Part shown: positions 33,597-44,900 of the stretch, in pieces
How positions within the stretch are numbered: position 1 is the first letter of the stretch
How the letters are laid out: each line of letters begins with the position of its first letter
DNA from: Treponema sp. UBA4377
GTDB taxonomy: Bacteria > Spirochaetota > Spirochaetia > Treponematales > Treponemataceae
DNA length: 64,000 nucleotides
NCBI GenBank assembly: GCA_002391235.1
Contig: DGRX01000003.1
Coordinates: 8,804 to 72,803, forward strand
Reading direction: 5' to 3'
The notes under the pieces: model-generated
The model's database searches: none
Told to the model about the DNA's origin: nothing
Seen by the model: the letters and a program-made list of their open reading frames with translations, nothing else
Translations under genes and position numbers: made by a program

Positions 33597-34652
33597 CTAC
33601 TTGTAAACCTCTTGCCGCGTGTGGAAGCCGCTTTTTATGACAATTTCGTCGATGTTGTCGGCTGTTACGGCTATCGGATGCAGCCAGAGAACCGGAATTT
33701 CGCCCGAGCCGTTGTTGATGCTGCCGTTGGCGCCGGCGCATTCCTTTACGGTCTTTCCTTGGGCCAAGGCCACCGCGATTTGCGCGGTTTTTTGGGCAAG
33801 GTCGGCGATAGGCTTGTAAATCGTAACGGCCTGCTTTCCGGTCACAATGTTTTGGCAGCCCGCTATGTCCGCGTCCTGGCCGCCGACAGCGATGTTGGCT
33901 CCGGGAGCGTATTCTCCGATAGCGCGGATGATGGAATCCGCCACGGCGTCGTTTCCGGCGACTACCGCGTCGGGCCTTTTTCCGTCGCGCAAAAGCTCGC
34001 ACATCCTTCTATACGACAAATCGTAGTTCCAGCCGTCGGTCCAGTAAATGTAGGTGATTTGCGCCCGCTCGCCTTGGAGAACCGCCTCCACTCCGCGCCG
34101 GATTAGGGTCATGTTAAAGTCTTCCTTTGGGCCGTAAAAGCAAAACCATTCGCCGCGCGGCTTTTTGCGCAAAAGCTCCTTGGCCATCAAGGCGCCGACG
34201 GCTTGGCTGTCGATCGTGACGTAAAGGTCAATCGGAGTGTTCCGCAAAAGGCGGTCGTAAGAGATTACCGGAATGCCCTTGCTTCGCGCGAGCCGGACGC
34301 TTTCGCCCAAAGTTTCCGCATCTTTTGGAACGACGACGACAGCCTTTACGCCGCGCTTTACCAAGTATTCGATTTGCTGGTTTTGGACTTCGACGCTGTT
34401 GCCGGAATTTTGGACGATCACGTCGGCGCCCAAATCCTTGGCGGTGTTAAGGAAAATGTCGCAGTCGCGCCTCCAGCGCTCGATCGCCAGCGTGTCGATG
34501 GAAAAGCCGATTGTGATTTTTGAGTAAGTTTTTTCCTGCTCGACAGGCTTTGCCGATTCCTTGCTTTTGTTTTTGCACGACAAAAGCTCCGCCGCGAAAA
34601 GCGCCGCCAAGGCCAAAAAGGCCGCCGTCTTTTTTTGTTTGTTCGAAAGCAT
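33597..34652 (-). CDS. XylF-like sugar-binding lipoprotein
   Basis: A 351-residue lipoprotein: residues 1-25 form a lipoprotein signal ending in the lipobox ELLSC with Cys26 as the likely lipid site. The rest is a type-1 periplasmic binding protein (ITIGFSIDTLAIERWRRDCD, VISYDRLLRNTPIDLYVTID, AVVAGNDAVADSIIRA, VGGQDADIAGCQNIVTGKQ) resembling XylF and ChvE, including the double-Arg after Trp that contacts sugars. It is the last gene of the sensor operon and starts 5 nt after the response-regulator stop, with AGGAGG inside the preceding gene. It could feed MmsAB or act as a ligand-presenting sensor. Confidence 0.87.
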   Translation of the reverse strand: MLSNKQKKTAAFLALAALFAAELLSCKNKSKESAKPVEQEKTYSKITIGFSIDTLAIERWRRDCDIFLNTAKDLGADVIVQNSGNSVEVQNQQIEYLVKRGVKAVVVVPKDAETLGESVRLARSKGIPVISYDRLLRNTPIDLYVTIDSQAVGALMAKELLRKKPRGEWFCFYGPKEDFNMTLIRRGVEAVLQGERAQITYIYWTDGWNYDLSYRRMCELLRDGKRPDAVVAGNDAVADSIIRAIGEYAPGANIAVGGQDADIAGCQNIVTGKQAVTIYKPIADLAQKTAQIAVALAQGKTVKECAGANGSINNGSGEIPVLWLHPIAVTADNIDEIVIKSGFHTRQEVYK

Positions 34653-34657
34653 CGCCG

Positions 34658-36202
34658 CTAGTCCTCCTTTCCAAGGGTTCTTTGCCTGTATTCGCTGGGC
34701 GTCTCTCCGTATTTTTGCCTAAAGAGCTTGCTAAAATAGTTTTGGTCGTTGTAGCCGACGCCGGCCGAAATTTCCTTTATGATCAAGGCGCCGTCGGACA
34801 AAAGCTTTTTTGCCTTTTCAAGCCTTGCGGACGTTACGTAGTTTATGTAAGTTTCTCCTGTCTCTTCCTTAAAAAGCTTGCTCAAATAGAAGGGGCTTAC
34901 TCCCATGATGTCCGCAAGGCCTTCCAGGCTGGGCAAGTCCTTTAAGTGGCCGTCGATGTATTGGCGCGCCTTTTGGACGATCGGATTTTCCTCGCCGTTT
35001 TTGGAGAGCGCGGCGGCCGAAGCGCTTTCGACTGACTTTTCCGAAAAATATTTTTCAAGCTCGTCCAAGTTGTTGGTCTGCGCGAAGAATGAAAATTCGC
35101 CCGAAGCGGATTCGTCCCTGTAATCTGGATTTGCCTGGCTTGCGGCGCTTCTTGCTTTTACAAGCGTTTCAAAAAGGCCGCCCTTGATTTTGTCCATGTG
35201 CCCTTGGCGCGCGGCTTTTAGGCTTTCAAAATAATCCTTTGCCGCCTGCCTTGCGGAAAGCGCGTTGCCGGCTTTTACGGCCGCTATCAATTTCGCGGCG
35301 GCTTTTTCAAGCAAGGATTCTCCCAAAGATTCCTGGCCGCTTTCTTTCGCGCCGCTTTGGCCCTGTGGCTTTGAAAGGGCCGCGACCGCCTCGTTGTAGG
35401 CGCCTTGCGCGTTCTTTATGTCGCTTTGAATTTTGCTCGCGCCGATTTTCACCTTGCCCGAAATTTTTGTCGCGAGCAAAGTGTGGATTTCCTTTACAAG
35501 CTCTTCGGGATTTTCGTTTTGCGCCAGCGGAAAGTAGACTCCGATTCTGTCTCCCATAAAGGAGCCTGTTATGCAGCGGCATTTGGAGGAAAGGACGTCG
35601 CGGGCCTTTACGTAAACGTCGTAGCGCTTGTCGTTGGCAAAGCCCGTGATTTCTATGCAGGCGAAAAAGTAGGGCAGGCCTTGCACTCCAAAATAGTTTA
35701 GGTATTCAGAAAAATCCGTGGCGTTGTTGTTGAAGACGCAGGAATAGATAAAGTCGCTTTCGACCATTGTTGACACGACGCTAAGCTTTTGGTGAAGCTC
35801 TATGCTGTCGTCGATTTTTCCGCGCTCGCTGTCAACCAAGTTCATCGCGTCGCGGGCGGTCTGCACGATCAAGTTGCGGTTGACCGGCTTTGTAAGGTAT
35901 TTGAACGCGCCAAGGTTCAAGGCCTCTTGCGCGTACTGGAACTGGTCGTAGGCCGAAAGGATTATTATCGCGATGTTGGGGTTGATTTGCTTTATCAGGC
36001 TGATCGTTTCCAAGCCGTTCATGCCGGGCATGTGTATGTCCATGAAGATTATGTCAATGCCGCCGGAACGCGCGATCTCCAAGGCCTTTGCGCCGCTAGA
36101 TGCGGAAAATAGGGAAATCTGCCCCTCAAAGTTCTTTGTGAGAATCATTGAAAGCGAGTCAATCACGATTTGCTCGTCGTCCGTCAAAAGAATGTTATAC
36201 AT
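34658..36202 (-). CDS. YesN-type response regulator (receiver plus AraC-type DNA-binding domain)
   Basis: A 514-residue response regulator. The receiver domain spans residues 1-120: acidic pair D8-D9, phospho-acceptor D55 in IIFMDIHMPGMNG, S83 and K105 in YLTKPVN. A middle region of about 270 residues resembles the YesN linker. Residues 410-510 form an AraC-type double helix-turn-helix (LEGLADIMGVSPFYLSKLFKEETGE and IKEISAGVGYNDQNYFSKLF). It is phosphorylated by the adjacent kinase and should activate nearby transport genes, the likely target being the chvE-mmsAB promoter. The start overlaps the kinase gene by 8 nt. Confidence 0.93.
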   Translation of the reverse strand: MYNILLTDDEQIVIDSLSMILTKNFEGQISLFSASSGAKALEIARSGGIDIIFMDIHMPGMNGLETISLIKQINPNIAIIILSAYDQFQYAQEALNLGAFKYLTKPVNRNLIVQTARDAMNLVDSERGKIDDSIELHQKLSVVSTMVESDFIYSCVFNNNATDFSEYLNYFGVQGLPYFFACIEITGFANDKRYDVYVKARDVLSSKCRCITGSFMGDRIGVYFPLAQNENPEELVKEIHTLLATKISGKVKIGASKIQSDIKNAQGAYNEAVAALSKPQGQSGAKESGQESLGESLLEKAAAKLIAAVKAGNALSARQAAKDYFESLKAARQGHMDKIKGGLFETLVKARSAASQANPDYRDESASGEFSFFAQTNNLDELEKYFSEKSVESASAAALSKNGEENPIVQKARQYIDGHLKDLPSLEGLADIMGVSPFYLSKLFKEETGETYINYVTSARLEKAKKLLSDGALIIKEISAGVGYNDQNYFSKLFRQKYGETPSEYRQRTLGKED

Positions 36203-37685
36203 CGTCTTCCGCCTTTATCGTTATGCGGAACGTCGTTCCGCCTTGCTCTCCGTTCCGTATGTCAAAGACATTGTTGTCCTTAAAGTAAATTTGCAGGCGC
36301 GAGATTACGTTTATCAAGCCGCTGGAAACGTGGCCCTTGTCGCTTACCAAAACTCCTTCGCTGCCGGCAGCCGCTTGGTTTAGGACGGTTTTCTTGACGA
36401 CTTCGTCAAAACCCTTTCCGTTGTCGGAAATCTCTATCGTTATCTGGCTTTGCGTCCTTGCGACCTTGATTGAAATCTTTCCGTTTTCGGTAACGTCCTT
36501 CAGTCCGTGCTTGATGCAGTTTTCGACAAGCGGCTGCAAAATCGTGTTGGGAATTTTTACGTTAAGGCAGCTTTGGTCGATGTCCTTGATGAATTGGTAG
36601 CGCTCGCCAAAGCGGGTCTTCATAATGTAAATGTAGTTGTCCAGCATTCCAAGCTCTTCGCCGATCGTCGCGTCGCTTCCGGGATGCTGGATGTTGTAGC
36701 GCAAAAAGTCGGCAACTTGCTCCAAAAAGTAGCAGGTCTTGTCGGCGCCTTCTATCATCGCAAGCTGCGCTCCGGTGTTCAGCGTGTTGAACAAAAAGTG
36801 CGGCTGGATTTGGTCTTGCAAGGCCTTAAGGTGGGCGTCGGTGTAAAGCGCGCGCATTTCGATTTCCTTTTCGCGCAGCTCGTTTTCCTTTAGCGCCTTT
36901 TCCCAAATCGTTCCGATGTATTCCCTGATTGAGATTATCATCGAGTCAAAGGCGCGGCAAATGTTTCCGATTTCGTTTTTTTCCTGGCTTTTAAAAAGCG
37001 GAACGTCAAAGTCGCGGCCCGCGATTTTGAGCGCGACGTTGGAAATGTCTGAAAGCGGCCTTGTGGTTCCAACGATGTTGATGTAAATCAAAAGCGCCGA
37101 GCAAACAAAGATTACGATAAGCGCCAGAATGGACCTGGAGATTATCGACTCGGCCCTTGCCTTGCTTTGCGTGTAGCTTGAGGCGTTCATGTTGAAGAAC
37201 TGCATGTTAAGGCTTACGATTTCGTCGTGCAAAAAAGAGTAGCAGTCCAGGGTTTTGTAGTAGTACAAGTCCGAGTCGTAGGAATTGTTGGCCCTGCGCG
37301 CCGCGATGGCCTTGCCGCTAAGGTCAAAGAAAGACTGCGAAAGCATTCTTATCGCGTACTCCCTCTGTTCCATCTCCAACTCGGAAGGCTTGTCCCTAAA
37401 GCGCTCGGCCTTGCTTTCGGCGGCGGCTTCAAAGTGGTAGTACTTGTCGATGCTTTCAAAAGTCCTGTAGCGCATGTAGGTTTCCATCGCGCTTTCCGTG
37501 TTCTCGATGTCGGTCAAGAACGAGTCTATGTCGGCGTTGGTTTGGAAAGAGTTTCCTGTCTGGCGCATGACGCGCGAAAGCAAAGTCGTAAGGCAAACGA
37601 TTATCGTAAGCGAAAGCAAAGAGCTGGCCAAAACGCCGGCCATCAACTGCGCTCGGATGCCGAAATTTTTCAACGGGTTTTTCAT
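36195..37685 (-). CDS. YesM/LytS-type sensor histidine kinase
   Basis: A 496-residue membrane kinase. Transmembrane helix 1 at about residues 14-40 (LMAGVLASSLLSLTIIVCLT), a periplasmic four-helix-like domain of about 140 residues, transmembrane helix 2 near residues 183-205 (ILALIVIFVCSALLIYINIV), a HAMP-like linker, then the His_kinase (PF06580) motif LKALQDQIQPHFLFNTLN with the phospho-His, and the ATPase motifs QPLVENCIKHGL and ISDNGKGFD. It phosphorylates the YesN-type regulator encoded next. Overlaps upstream and downstream genes (4 and 8 nt). The upstream gene encodes a membrane-anchored sugar-binding protein that probably relays ligand state to it. Confidence 0.93.
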   Translation of the reverse strand: MKNPLKNFGIRAQLMAGVLASSLLSLTIIVCLTTLLSRVMRQTGNSFQTNADIDSFLTDIENTESAMETYMRYRTFESIDKYYHFEAAAESKAERFRDKPSELEMEQREYAIRMLSQSFFDLSGKAIAARRANNSYDSDLYYYKTLDCYSFLHDEIVSLNMQFFNMNASSYTQSKARAESIISRSILALIVIFVCSALLIYINIVGTTRPLSDISNVALKIAGRDFDVPLFKSQEKNEIGNICRAFDSMIISIREYIGTIWEKALKENELREKEIEMRALYTDAHLKALQDQIQPHFLFNTLNTGAQLAMIEGADKTCYFLEQVADFLRYNIQHPGSDATIGEELGMLDNYIYIMKTRFGERYQFIKDIDQSCLNVKIPNTILQPLVENCIKHGLKDVTENGKISIKVARTQSQITIEISDNGKGFDEVVKKTVLNQAAAGSEGVLVSDKGHVSSGLINVISRLQIYFKDNNVFDIRNGEQGGTTFRITIKAEDDV

Positions 37686-38665
37686 TCGCCGCCGCCTTTA
37701 AGGATTTCGACTTCCGCCGAAACAAAAGAGTTGGCGTAGCCGTTTTCCAAATACTCAAAAATCTCGGTCATCGCGCGCCTTCCGATGTCCTGTATCTTTA
37801 CAGAAATCAATTCGGTGACGATTTTCTTTTCAAAGTCCGAGCGGCAGTCGTCGCTGTCTCCAAAGCCGATGATTTTTACTTTGCCCGAAAGGTTAAGGTC
37901 GCGCACGCTTTGCGCGGCAAGGATCGTGTTTTCCTCCGTCAACGAAACGATAAGCTCCAAGCCTTCCTCGCTGGCCAGCTGCTGGCGCAAGTTGTCTTCC
38001 TTGGAAAAGCTGGACTCCTTTTCAAATTGCAGGGTCTTAATTGAAATTTCAGGATGCGGGGCCAGCGTTCCCAAAAGGCCGGCCATCAAGTTTGAGTGGT
38101 TGGCGTCGTTCTGTCCGCTTGACTCAAGCAAAATCGCCTTTCCGCTTTGGCCGATTTGCCCGATGATTTCTCGGCCGGTGATTTTTCCAAGCTCGGAATA
38201 GTTGGCTCCGATGTAGGAAAGCTGCGGCAAGTCCGGGCGGTAGGCTCCGATTGTCACCATAGGAATCGGCTTTCCCTGCTTGTTGAGCGGAATGTCAAGC
38301 TTTGAGTCGGAGCTTTCTATGTAGACGATGATTCCGTCCGCCTGCAAGTAGGACGCGTAGTTTAAAAGCGCCTGCGTGGAAATTTCCTGTGTGGCGCTGG
38401 TTCCTGTGTACAAATCCACGGCGGCGTCGTTGGCCTTGGAACGGCTTTGCGCGCCTAAAAAGACTTGCTCCAAGTAAGCCTTGCGGTCGCTCTTTCCCAA
38501 GACCAAAATGTTCCTGCTCCTTTCGCGCGCCGCGCTTTGGCCGGAGCCTTGCTCGTTTTGAAAAATCATGAATTGCGCGGCCAAAAAAACAGTTGACAAA
38601 ATTATCGCAGCCAGCAAGAGAAGCTCGATTGTCCGCCGGACCAAGTCCGCCCCGACTTTTTTCAT
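37682..38665 (-). CDS. Membrane-anchored periplasmic sugar-binding sensor (XylFII-like)
   Basis: A 327-residue protein with one N-terminal transmembrane anchor (residues 13-34, TIELLLLAAIILSTVFLAAQFM) and no cleavage site, followed by a type-1 periplasmic binding fold (NILVLGKSDRKAYLEQVFLGA, ADGIIVYIESSD, PMVTIGAYRPDLPQLSYIGA, KVKIIGFGDSDDCRSDF). With the kinase and regulator it makes up a three-gene set like the XylFII-LytS-YesN systems of clostridia, in which the anchored binding protein detects extracellular xylose and regulates the kinase. Its ligand here is unknown. It is the first gene of the operon; a -10 box lies 8 nt before the ATG. Confidence 0.85.
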   Translation of the reverse strand: MKKVGADLVRRTIELLLLAAIILSTVFLAAQFMIFQNEQGSGQSAARERSRNILVLGKSDRKAYLEQVFLGAQSRSKANDAAVDLYTGTSATQEISTQALLNYASYLQADGIIVYIESSDSKLDIPLNKQGKPIPMVTIGAYRPDLPQLSYIGANYSELGKITGREIIGQIGQSGKAILLESSGQNDANHSNLMAGLLGTLAPHPEISIKTLQFEKESSFSKEDNLRQQLASEEGLELIVSLTEENTILAAQSVRDLNLSGKVKIIGFGDSDDCRSDFEKKIVTELISVKIQDIGRRAMTEIFEYLENGYANSFVSAEVEILKGGGE

Positions 38666-38673
38666 ACCCTTAC

Positions 38674-38679
38674 ATAATA
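38674..38679 (-). promoter_or_regulatory. Candidate -10 box of the sugar-sensor operon; near-leaderless
   Basis: TATTAT at 38679-38674 on the minus strand, then GTAAGGGT and the ATG at 38665, an 8-nt gap. No convincing -35 box was found at 16-18 nt, so activator dependence is possible. Confidence 0.4.
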
Positions 38680-38745
38680 GCGCGCTTTTGCCGCTTTTGC
38701 TAGATACAGGACAAACGCATTGTAAAAAAACTCAAAACGCTCCCA

Positions 38746-38832
38746 GTGAAAAAGCCCGCCCTAACCCACGGTTGAGGCTGTAGGGTAAGATGGAAGTTGG
38801 CAGCCTCAAAGTGGGCGGGCGGTCTTTTTCAC
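38746..38832. repeat. 87-bp nested palindrome in a divergent intergenic region
   Basis: Outer arms GTGAAAAAG-CCCGCCC (38746-38761) and GGGCGGG...CTTTTTCAC (38813-38832) pair with a 3-nt interruption. Inner arms TTGAGGCTG (38772-38780) and CAGCCTCAA (38801-38809) pair perfectly, with CCCAC/GTGGG as an alternative extension. Each strand ends the G/C stem with five T. It stands between two genes transcribed away from it, where a terminator is not needed; it could be a small RNA, an operator or a MITE-like insertion. Confidence 0.7.
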
Positions 38833-38924
38833 TTCCGCGCTTTGTCCTTTTTCACAACCGTTTGCCCTTTTGCTAGACAAAAGCGCTATTGCGCGCTATG
38901 ATATAGTAAGGGAGATTGTGTAAT

Positions 38925-41900
38925 ATGGGAAAAAGTTGTTTAAAAAAGACTGCTGGGCTTGTCGGCGGCGGGTTTATGGCCGCGCTCTTTGCGTTTGTTG
39001 CCCTGGCGCTCTTTTCTTGCTCAAACATGTCGGGAGGAGGCGCGTCTTCCTCCAAAAACTCATACCCGGTTGTGCGCTTTGTGGCCAACATGCAAAGCGA
39101 TTTGGCGGCCGCTCCCCAGGAAATATCAGGCCTTGTCTCCGCCAGCGCCGGAGATGCGGCGTCCTTTAACGACGGCATTTCCCGCTCGGCTATGCCGGAC
39201 GTTGAAATCACCTTTGGAACAGACATCGGCGTAAAATACTATGTGGAGGCCGTCACCGGAACGGAAGGATCGGACTCTTATAAAAGGCATTTTGTTTATG
39301 GAACTTCTTCCACGCTGGAGCTGGGCCTTGAGTCGGGAAAGACTTGGAGCGTGACTTGCGGAATCGGCGTGATAGAGATTGCCTCCGACCTAAACGGCAA
39401 CACGTCGGCGAGCGTCCAAACCGTCTACATGTCCGACAACGACCCCAGCGTCACAATCAGCCCCGACAACCCTGTCTACACAAAGACATTCGGGCTAAAG
39501 CCGTCGACAGAAGGAAGCGGAAACGTTTATCTTGAGATGACTGTTCCCGACAGCGCCGTCGTAAAAACTTTTTGCTCCGAGTCCGCCCTTGCCAAGACGC
39601 TCACTGTGAGCTCAAATACCGCCACCCTAAGCGCGACGGAAGTCAAAAGCGGAATCTACGATGTGACCTTTATCGTTTACCAACATGACGACGCAAGCGG
39701 CAATGACCTTCCCGTTTATTGCAGCGTCCAAACAATAAACGTCTTTGACAACATGACCACAAGAGTTTGGCGGCCCGACGGCGGCGCGATTTCGGACACA
39801 GGCGCCTTTATTGTCGACAGCGCCGCGATAGAGTCCTTTAAGCAAAGCGTCTTTTACGTCGGCTCCACCGGCTTGGGGCTCGCTCCCGCCGACACAAACT
39901 CAGGAACTCCCTTTGAGCCCCTCGCCACAATGGACGCCGCCTTTGCGCGAATAAACCTTAACGCCAATGCGCGCGAATACACGATTTTTGTTTGCGGAAC
40001 GGTAGAAGGCCACGGCGCTTCAATCAGTCTTGATTCAAGCAACGCCAAAAGCCTTTTGATAACAGGATACGGAGAAACGCAGGCGGTGTTGGATGGAAAA
40101 GTCGGCGCCACGCCAATATGGTTCGGAAGCGTTCTTGACATTACATCGACTGGCGTTCCTGTCGCCATAAAAAACGTCAAGGTTACCGGCGGAAACACAG
40201 TGTATGACGAAGATTTGTATGTCGGCGGAGACGGCGGCGGCATAAATATTAACGGCGACAGTTCTTCTGAATTTAGAATTGACGGCTGTCTAATAACCGG
40301 AAACAAAGCGCAAAGCGGCGCTGGAGTCGCAGTTTACGGCGCAAAGCTAAAAATTACAAATACCACTATATCTTCCAATATTGCGGACATTGTCAATAAC
40401 CAAGGCTGCGGCGGCGGCCTTTGCGCGACAGGCGACGCTGAGGTGACGATTGGAACCGGCTGCTTGATTCAAGAAAACAAGGCGCGAAGCGGAGGCGGCG
40501 TTTACGTAGAGTCCGCGTCGATAAAAATGACTGCCGGCGCGATCAGCAAAAACACCGCAAAGAATGTTAACAACGCTGGCAACGGCGGAGGAATTTATTT
40601 TGGCGAATCTTTCGATGCGAGTTTTACTGGCGGAACGATAAGCGAAAACACAGCCGAAGGATCCGGCGGCGGAATGTATGTTAGCGATTGCACGGTAGCC
40701 AGCGAGATTTCTGTAACTGGCGGAACGATAGAGAAAAACACCGCTTCGCAAAAGGGAGGCGCCATATACGCGCTCCCGCATGCGTTTGAGTCAGAGCCTC
40801 TTTGCTTTTACCTTGGCGGTTCGGCCAGCGTTCCTGCGGGGTCTTCCAAAACAAATGACATTTGCTTGGATAAAAACAGCTCTTTTCAAGCCAAAATTTA
40901 TTTGAAAAGCGCGCTTAGCAAGCACAGCAAAGATAATCCAATCGTTCTTAACGTGGACTACGACGCGGCCAAGCGCGGCACGGTTCTTGTAGAAGCCGTG
41001 AACCTTTCCAGCCTGGAAAACTACAAGGATTGTTTTGAGCTTAACAGCGGCGACTGGCTCCTAAAGCTTTCTTCCGACAAAAAGTCGCTTGTCCTTGACG
41101 CTCCGATTTGGGTTGCGAGCGCCGATGCCGAAAAGCGAAAGCAAGCCGGAGCTCCAAGCCCGGACGGCCCCGGCAAAAAGGCCCAGCCCTTTGACACGAT
41201 AGATAATGCTTGCGCCGCTATGACTGACCCAAACGTTGACTACACGATTTTAATTGACGGAACGCTCTCCGGCAATCAAACGATTTCCGGCGTAAGCGCC
41301 AAAAGCATAACCATTTGCGGAGCGTCGCCGCTTCCAACAACAGGCGACGACGCTGGAATTCCGCAGGACAAAATTGACGCGGGCGGAACAATGGACGATG
41401 AATATTCTGATAGCGACACAAAAAGCGCCTTGAATATAGAGGCGGCGGTTTCTGTGACAATAAAAAATTTAATGATTACTGGTGGACGCCAAAAGGATAA
41501 AGGCGGCGGAATACGGCTGTATGTGGATGAAGGTGGAGCCGCCCTTACGCTTTCTAGCGGAGCCTATGTGACAAAAAACAAGGCCAAGCGCAATGGAGGC
41601 GGCGTTTATGTTGGCCAAGGGTGCAGTTTGACTATTGAGGACGGCGCCGTTATAAAAGGAAACAAAGCCATCAATACAACCATTACAACCGATAACAACA
41701 TTAGTTGCTGTGGCGGCGGCGTTTTTGTGTATAAGAATTCCACCCTTACTATGACCGGCGGAACTATTTGCGAAAACAGCGCGGCAAGAGGAGGAGCTGG
41801 CGGCGGCGTTTATTGCGGCCAAAACGTTGACTTTTTAATGTCCGGCGGAAAAATATGCTCAAACAGCGCGCTTCAAGGCTCAAACGGCAGCAAATCCGGC

Positions 41901-44900
41901 AGCGGTAACGGCGGCGGCGTTTATTGCTATAACTCTAATTTTACTATGACGGGCGGCGTTATAGGCGACGATTCCACAAGCGCAACTGCCGCTTCCACCA
42001 CAACAGACTGTTCAAATTACGTGGTCTACACCTCCTCTCCAGACTTCCAACAAGGCGGCGGCGGCATATATTATGAAAGCAGCGACAATTCAAAAGAGAT
42101 GAAGCTTTTGGGCGGAACCATAGCCAGAAACTATTCCTCTAAACATGGCGGCGGCGTTTATGTCAGTGCGGGAAAGGTCACCGTAAAAAACACCATTTCC
42201 TACAACTGCGCCATCGAAGGCGGCGGCTTGTACGCTTTTAGCGGATCGGTATGTTCGCTTGACGGAGACGCTTATATTCCCGGCGGAGCGGACGAAAAAA
42301 ACGACGTGTACTTGTCTGATAAGGCTTGCAATTTAAAGCTGGCAAGCCCGCTTGCCAAGCACAAGGCTGCGGGCGCTCAGCCAATAGTTTTGCGCTTGAA
42401 CACGACCGATGGGGCATACAAATTCACCCACGGCGACAAGATCGTTCAGTCAAATCCCGACTCGCCGTTCGTCCTTATCGACGCGGATAAAAAATGCTTT
42501 AAGCTGACTCAAGAGCATATGGACGAGGGCTTGGACTTGCGCTTTACAACGGACTGCAAGGCCCTCTCCCTTGACCGGCCGATTTACGTAAGAAGAGGCG
42601 GCACTCCGAGTCCAGACACGGCCGACGGAACAAAGACCAAGCCCTTTGCAAACATAGCGGCCGCTTGTGACGCGTCTGTAATGACCAACGCCTCGCTTGA
42701 CTACACAATACTGGTTGACGGCATTGACCCATCTACCGGTAACTCCATGCCGCTCCTTGGCGCGCAGACAATTTCCGCGACAGCGACAGCCAAATCAATA
42801 ACGATTATGGGAGCCAACGGACTTTACCCGGCGGACGACCTAAAGGCTGGCGAGCCAAAGGACGCCTTGGACGGCAACGATTGCAGAGCGCCTGTCCTTG
42901 AAGCCTTGTGCTCTTGCCCTGTAATTTTGGGAAACATAAAGATAACCGGGGCAAATAATGGGGCCAATGGCGGCGGCGTATGGAGAAAAAATGGCGACCT
43001 TTACATACAAGAAGGAACTTTAATTACAAGAAACACCGCTAATCAGGGAGCCGGCGTTTTTGTAAGCTCTTGCAACTTGTATATGTCCGGAGGACAGATA
43101 ACAAGCAATGAATCGACTATCTCTACTGGCACTTATAGCGGCGGAATATGCTCGAGTGCCGACACCAGCCACAACTACGGCGTATTTATCTACGGCTCGG
43201 CTGTAATAGGTGGCGTCAACAAAGAGCATCCGGCTTGTCCAACATCCACAACTACTAAGGATGATGTGCTTAATAACGGCGGAAATTGGTGCGCCAACCA
43301 GAAAGGCGGCGGTGTAGGGTGTTTTGATGCAAATCTGTATCTGGGCTATAAGTCCGCTAGCGGCTCGGACGGAGCGCCGACTTCTGCTGACGTAGAAGAA
43401 TGGACCGGCGGAATTTATGGAAACTATGTTGGCGGCGAGGGCGGCGGAGTTTATGTTAGAGGAAAAATGTACATGAACTCCGGCGAAATCGCATATAATT
43501 ACACCAAGAGTAGCGGCGGCGGCGTATACAACGCCGGGGACTTTACTATGACCGGCGGTGAAATTTACGGCAACGCTGTTTCCGCAAGCGGCGCTGGAGG
43601 CGGCGTGGCAAATGGTGGTTTCTTTGGAATGAAGGGCGGAAAGATATACGCAAACGACGGCGGCTTGCTTGGCGGCGGCGTGTATCAATCATCCGGAAGT
43701 AGTGAGATAGCATTGAGCGGCGACGCCGTTATTGGCGATTCTTCAAAGCCCAACGTGGCAAAGCAGGGCGGAGGAATTGGCTGCAAAGATGATGTCGCGT
43801 CAATAACACGCATCGGTTGGGGTTGGATTCCAGGCTCAGTAAGCTATACTTTTACAGGCGGCCTTATTGGCAACCGAGCCACTGCTGGTTCCGGCGGAGC
43901 GATTTATATGAACAAAAGTTCAAAGTTGTATTTCTACTCTGGAAGGATAAGCGGCAATACAGCCAGCGCCGGAAAGGGCAACGGAGTTTATGTACACCCG
44001 GAAGCAGGCGCCATGCAAATGCGAGGATACGTGCGCTTTGACGCAAGCGACGACATTTGGCTTGCGCCTCCTGAGTCTGGCGATCCTAAGACGACGATAA
44101 CAATTTCAAAGGATGGTCATGTGTCGGGCCTTGCTCCGACAGACACTGGCGCTGAAGGCGGAACAGCGGCGGCCAAAACCGCAACCATTACGCCCGGCGC
44201 CTACAATCCTGGCGACCTTGTCCTTACCGGAACCACCGACGCTCTTGTCTCAGGCAACTACGGCAAGTTTGCCGTCGCGCCGGACCCGGCTGATCCAAGC
44301 CAGACTTGGATTTTGGACAGCGACGGCTGCATTTACGGTAGCCGCCCAGCGCTTGTGATCAACCAGTCAAGCGGCATGTCTTCTTCCGCTAGCGGCAAGA
44401 CTTTCATTAAAGGCGCGGTTGTCGGAAGCGGAACTGAAGACGACCCGTATGTTTTGGAGCTTGGCGCCTTGGACACGCTGAACTTCCAAATCAAGGGCGG
44501 AATCGGAAGCAAGGCCGTGTATAGCGCTGAAAGCGATGGCGGCATGTCAGCTGCTGTAACTTTAGTTCAACCCAACTATAGCATCCTTTACAATTGGAAT
44601 ATCCCAGATGCTGGTCTAAAAAAGAAAATGCTTATAGTTACAAACCCAAACGATCCAGCCACCAGAGTGGAAGTGCCCTTCTGGGTGTTGCTAAAAAAGC
44701 CTCAGTATTTTATGGGAACGCCATACAAAGATAACAACGACGGCACGGTCCTCTTTGGCGACTGGCCGCAAACAATTAAAGCGTCCAGCGTTAACGTCAG
44801 CGAAATCAAAGTGAATCAACAAGTAGTGGGTGGAGAAGGCGGCTGGTTTGACTACTATCTAGGAAGCGACGGCTTTTGGTACGTAAGCCAGGCGGAAAAC

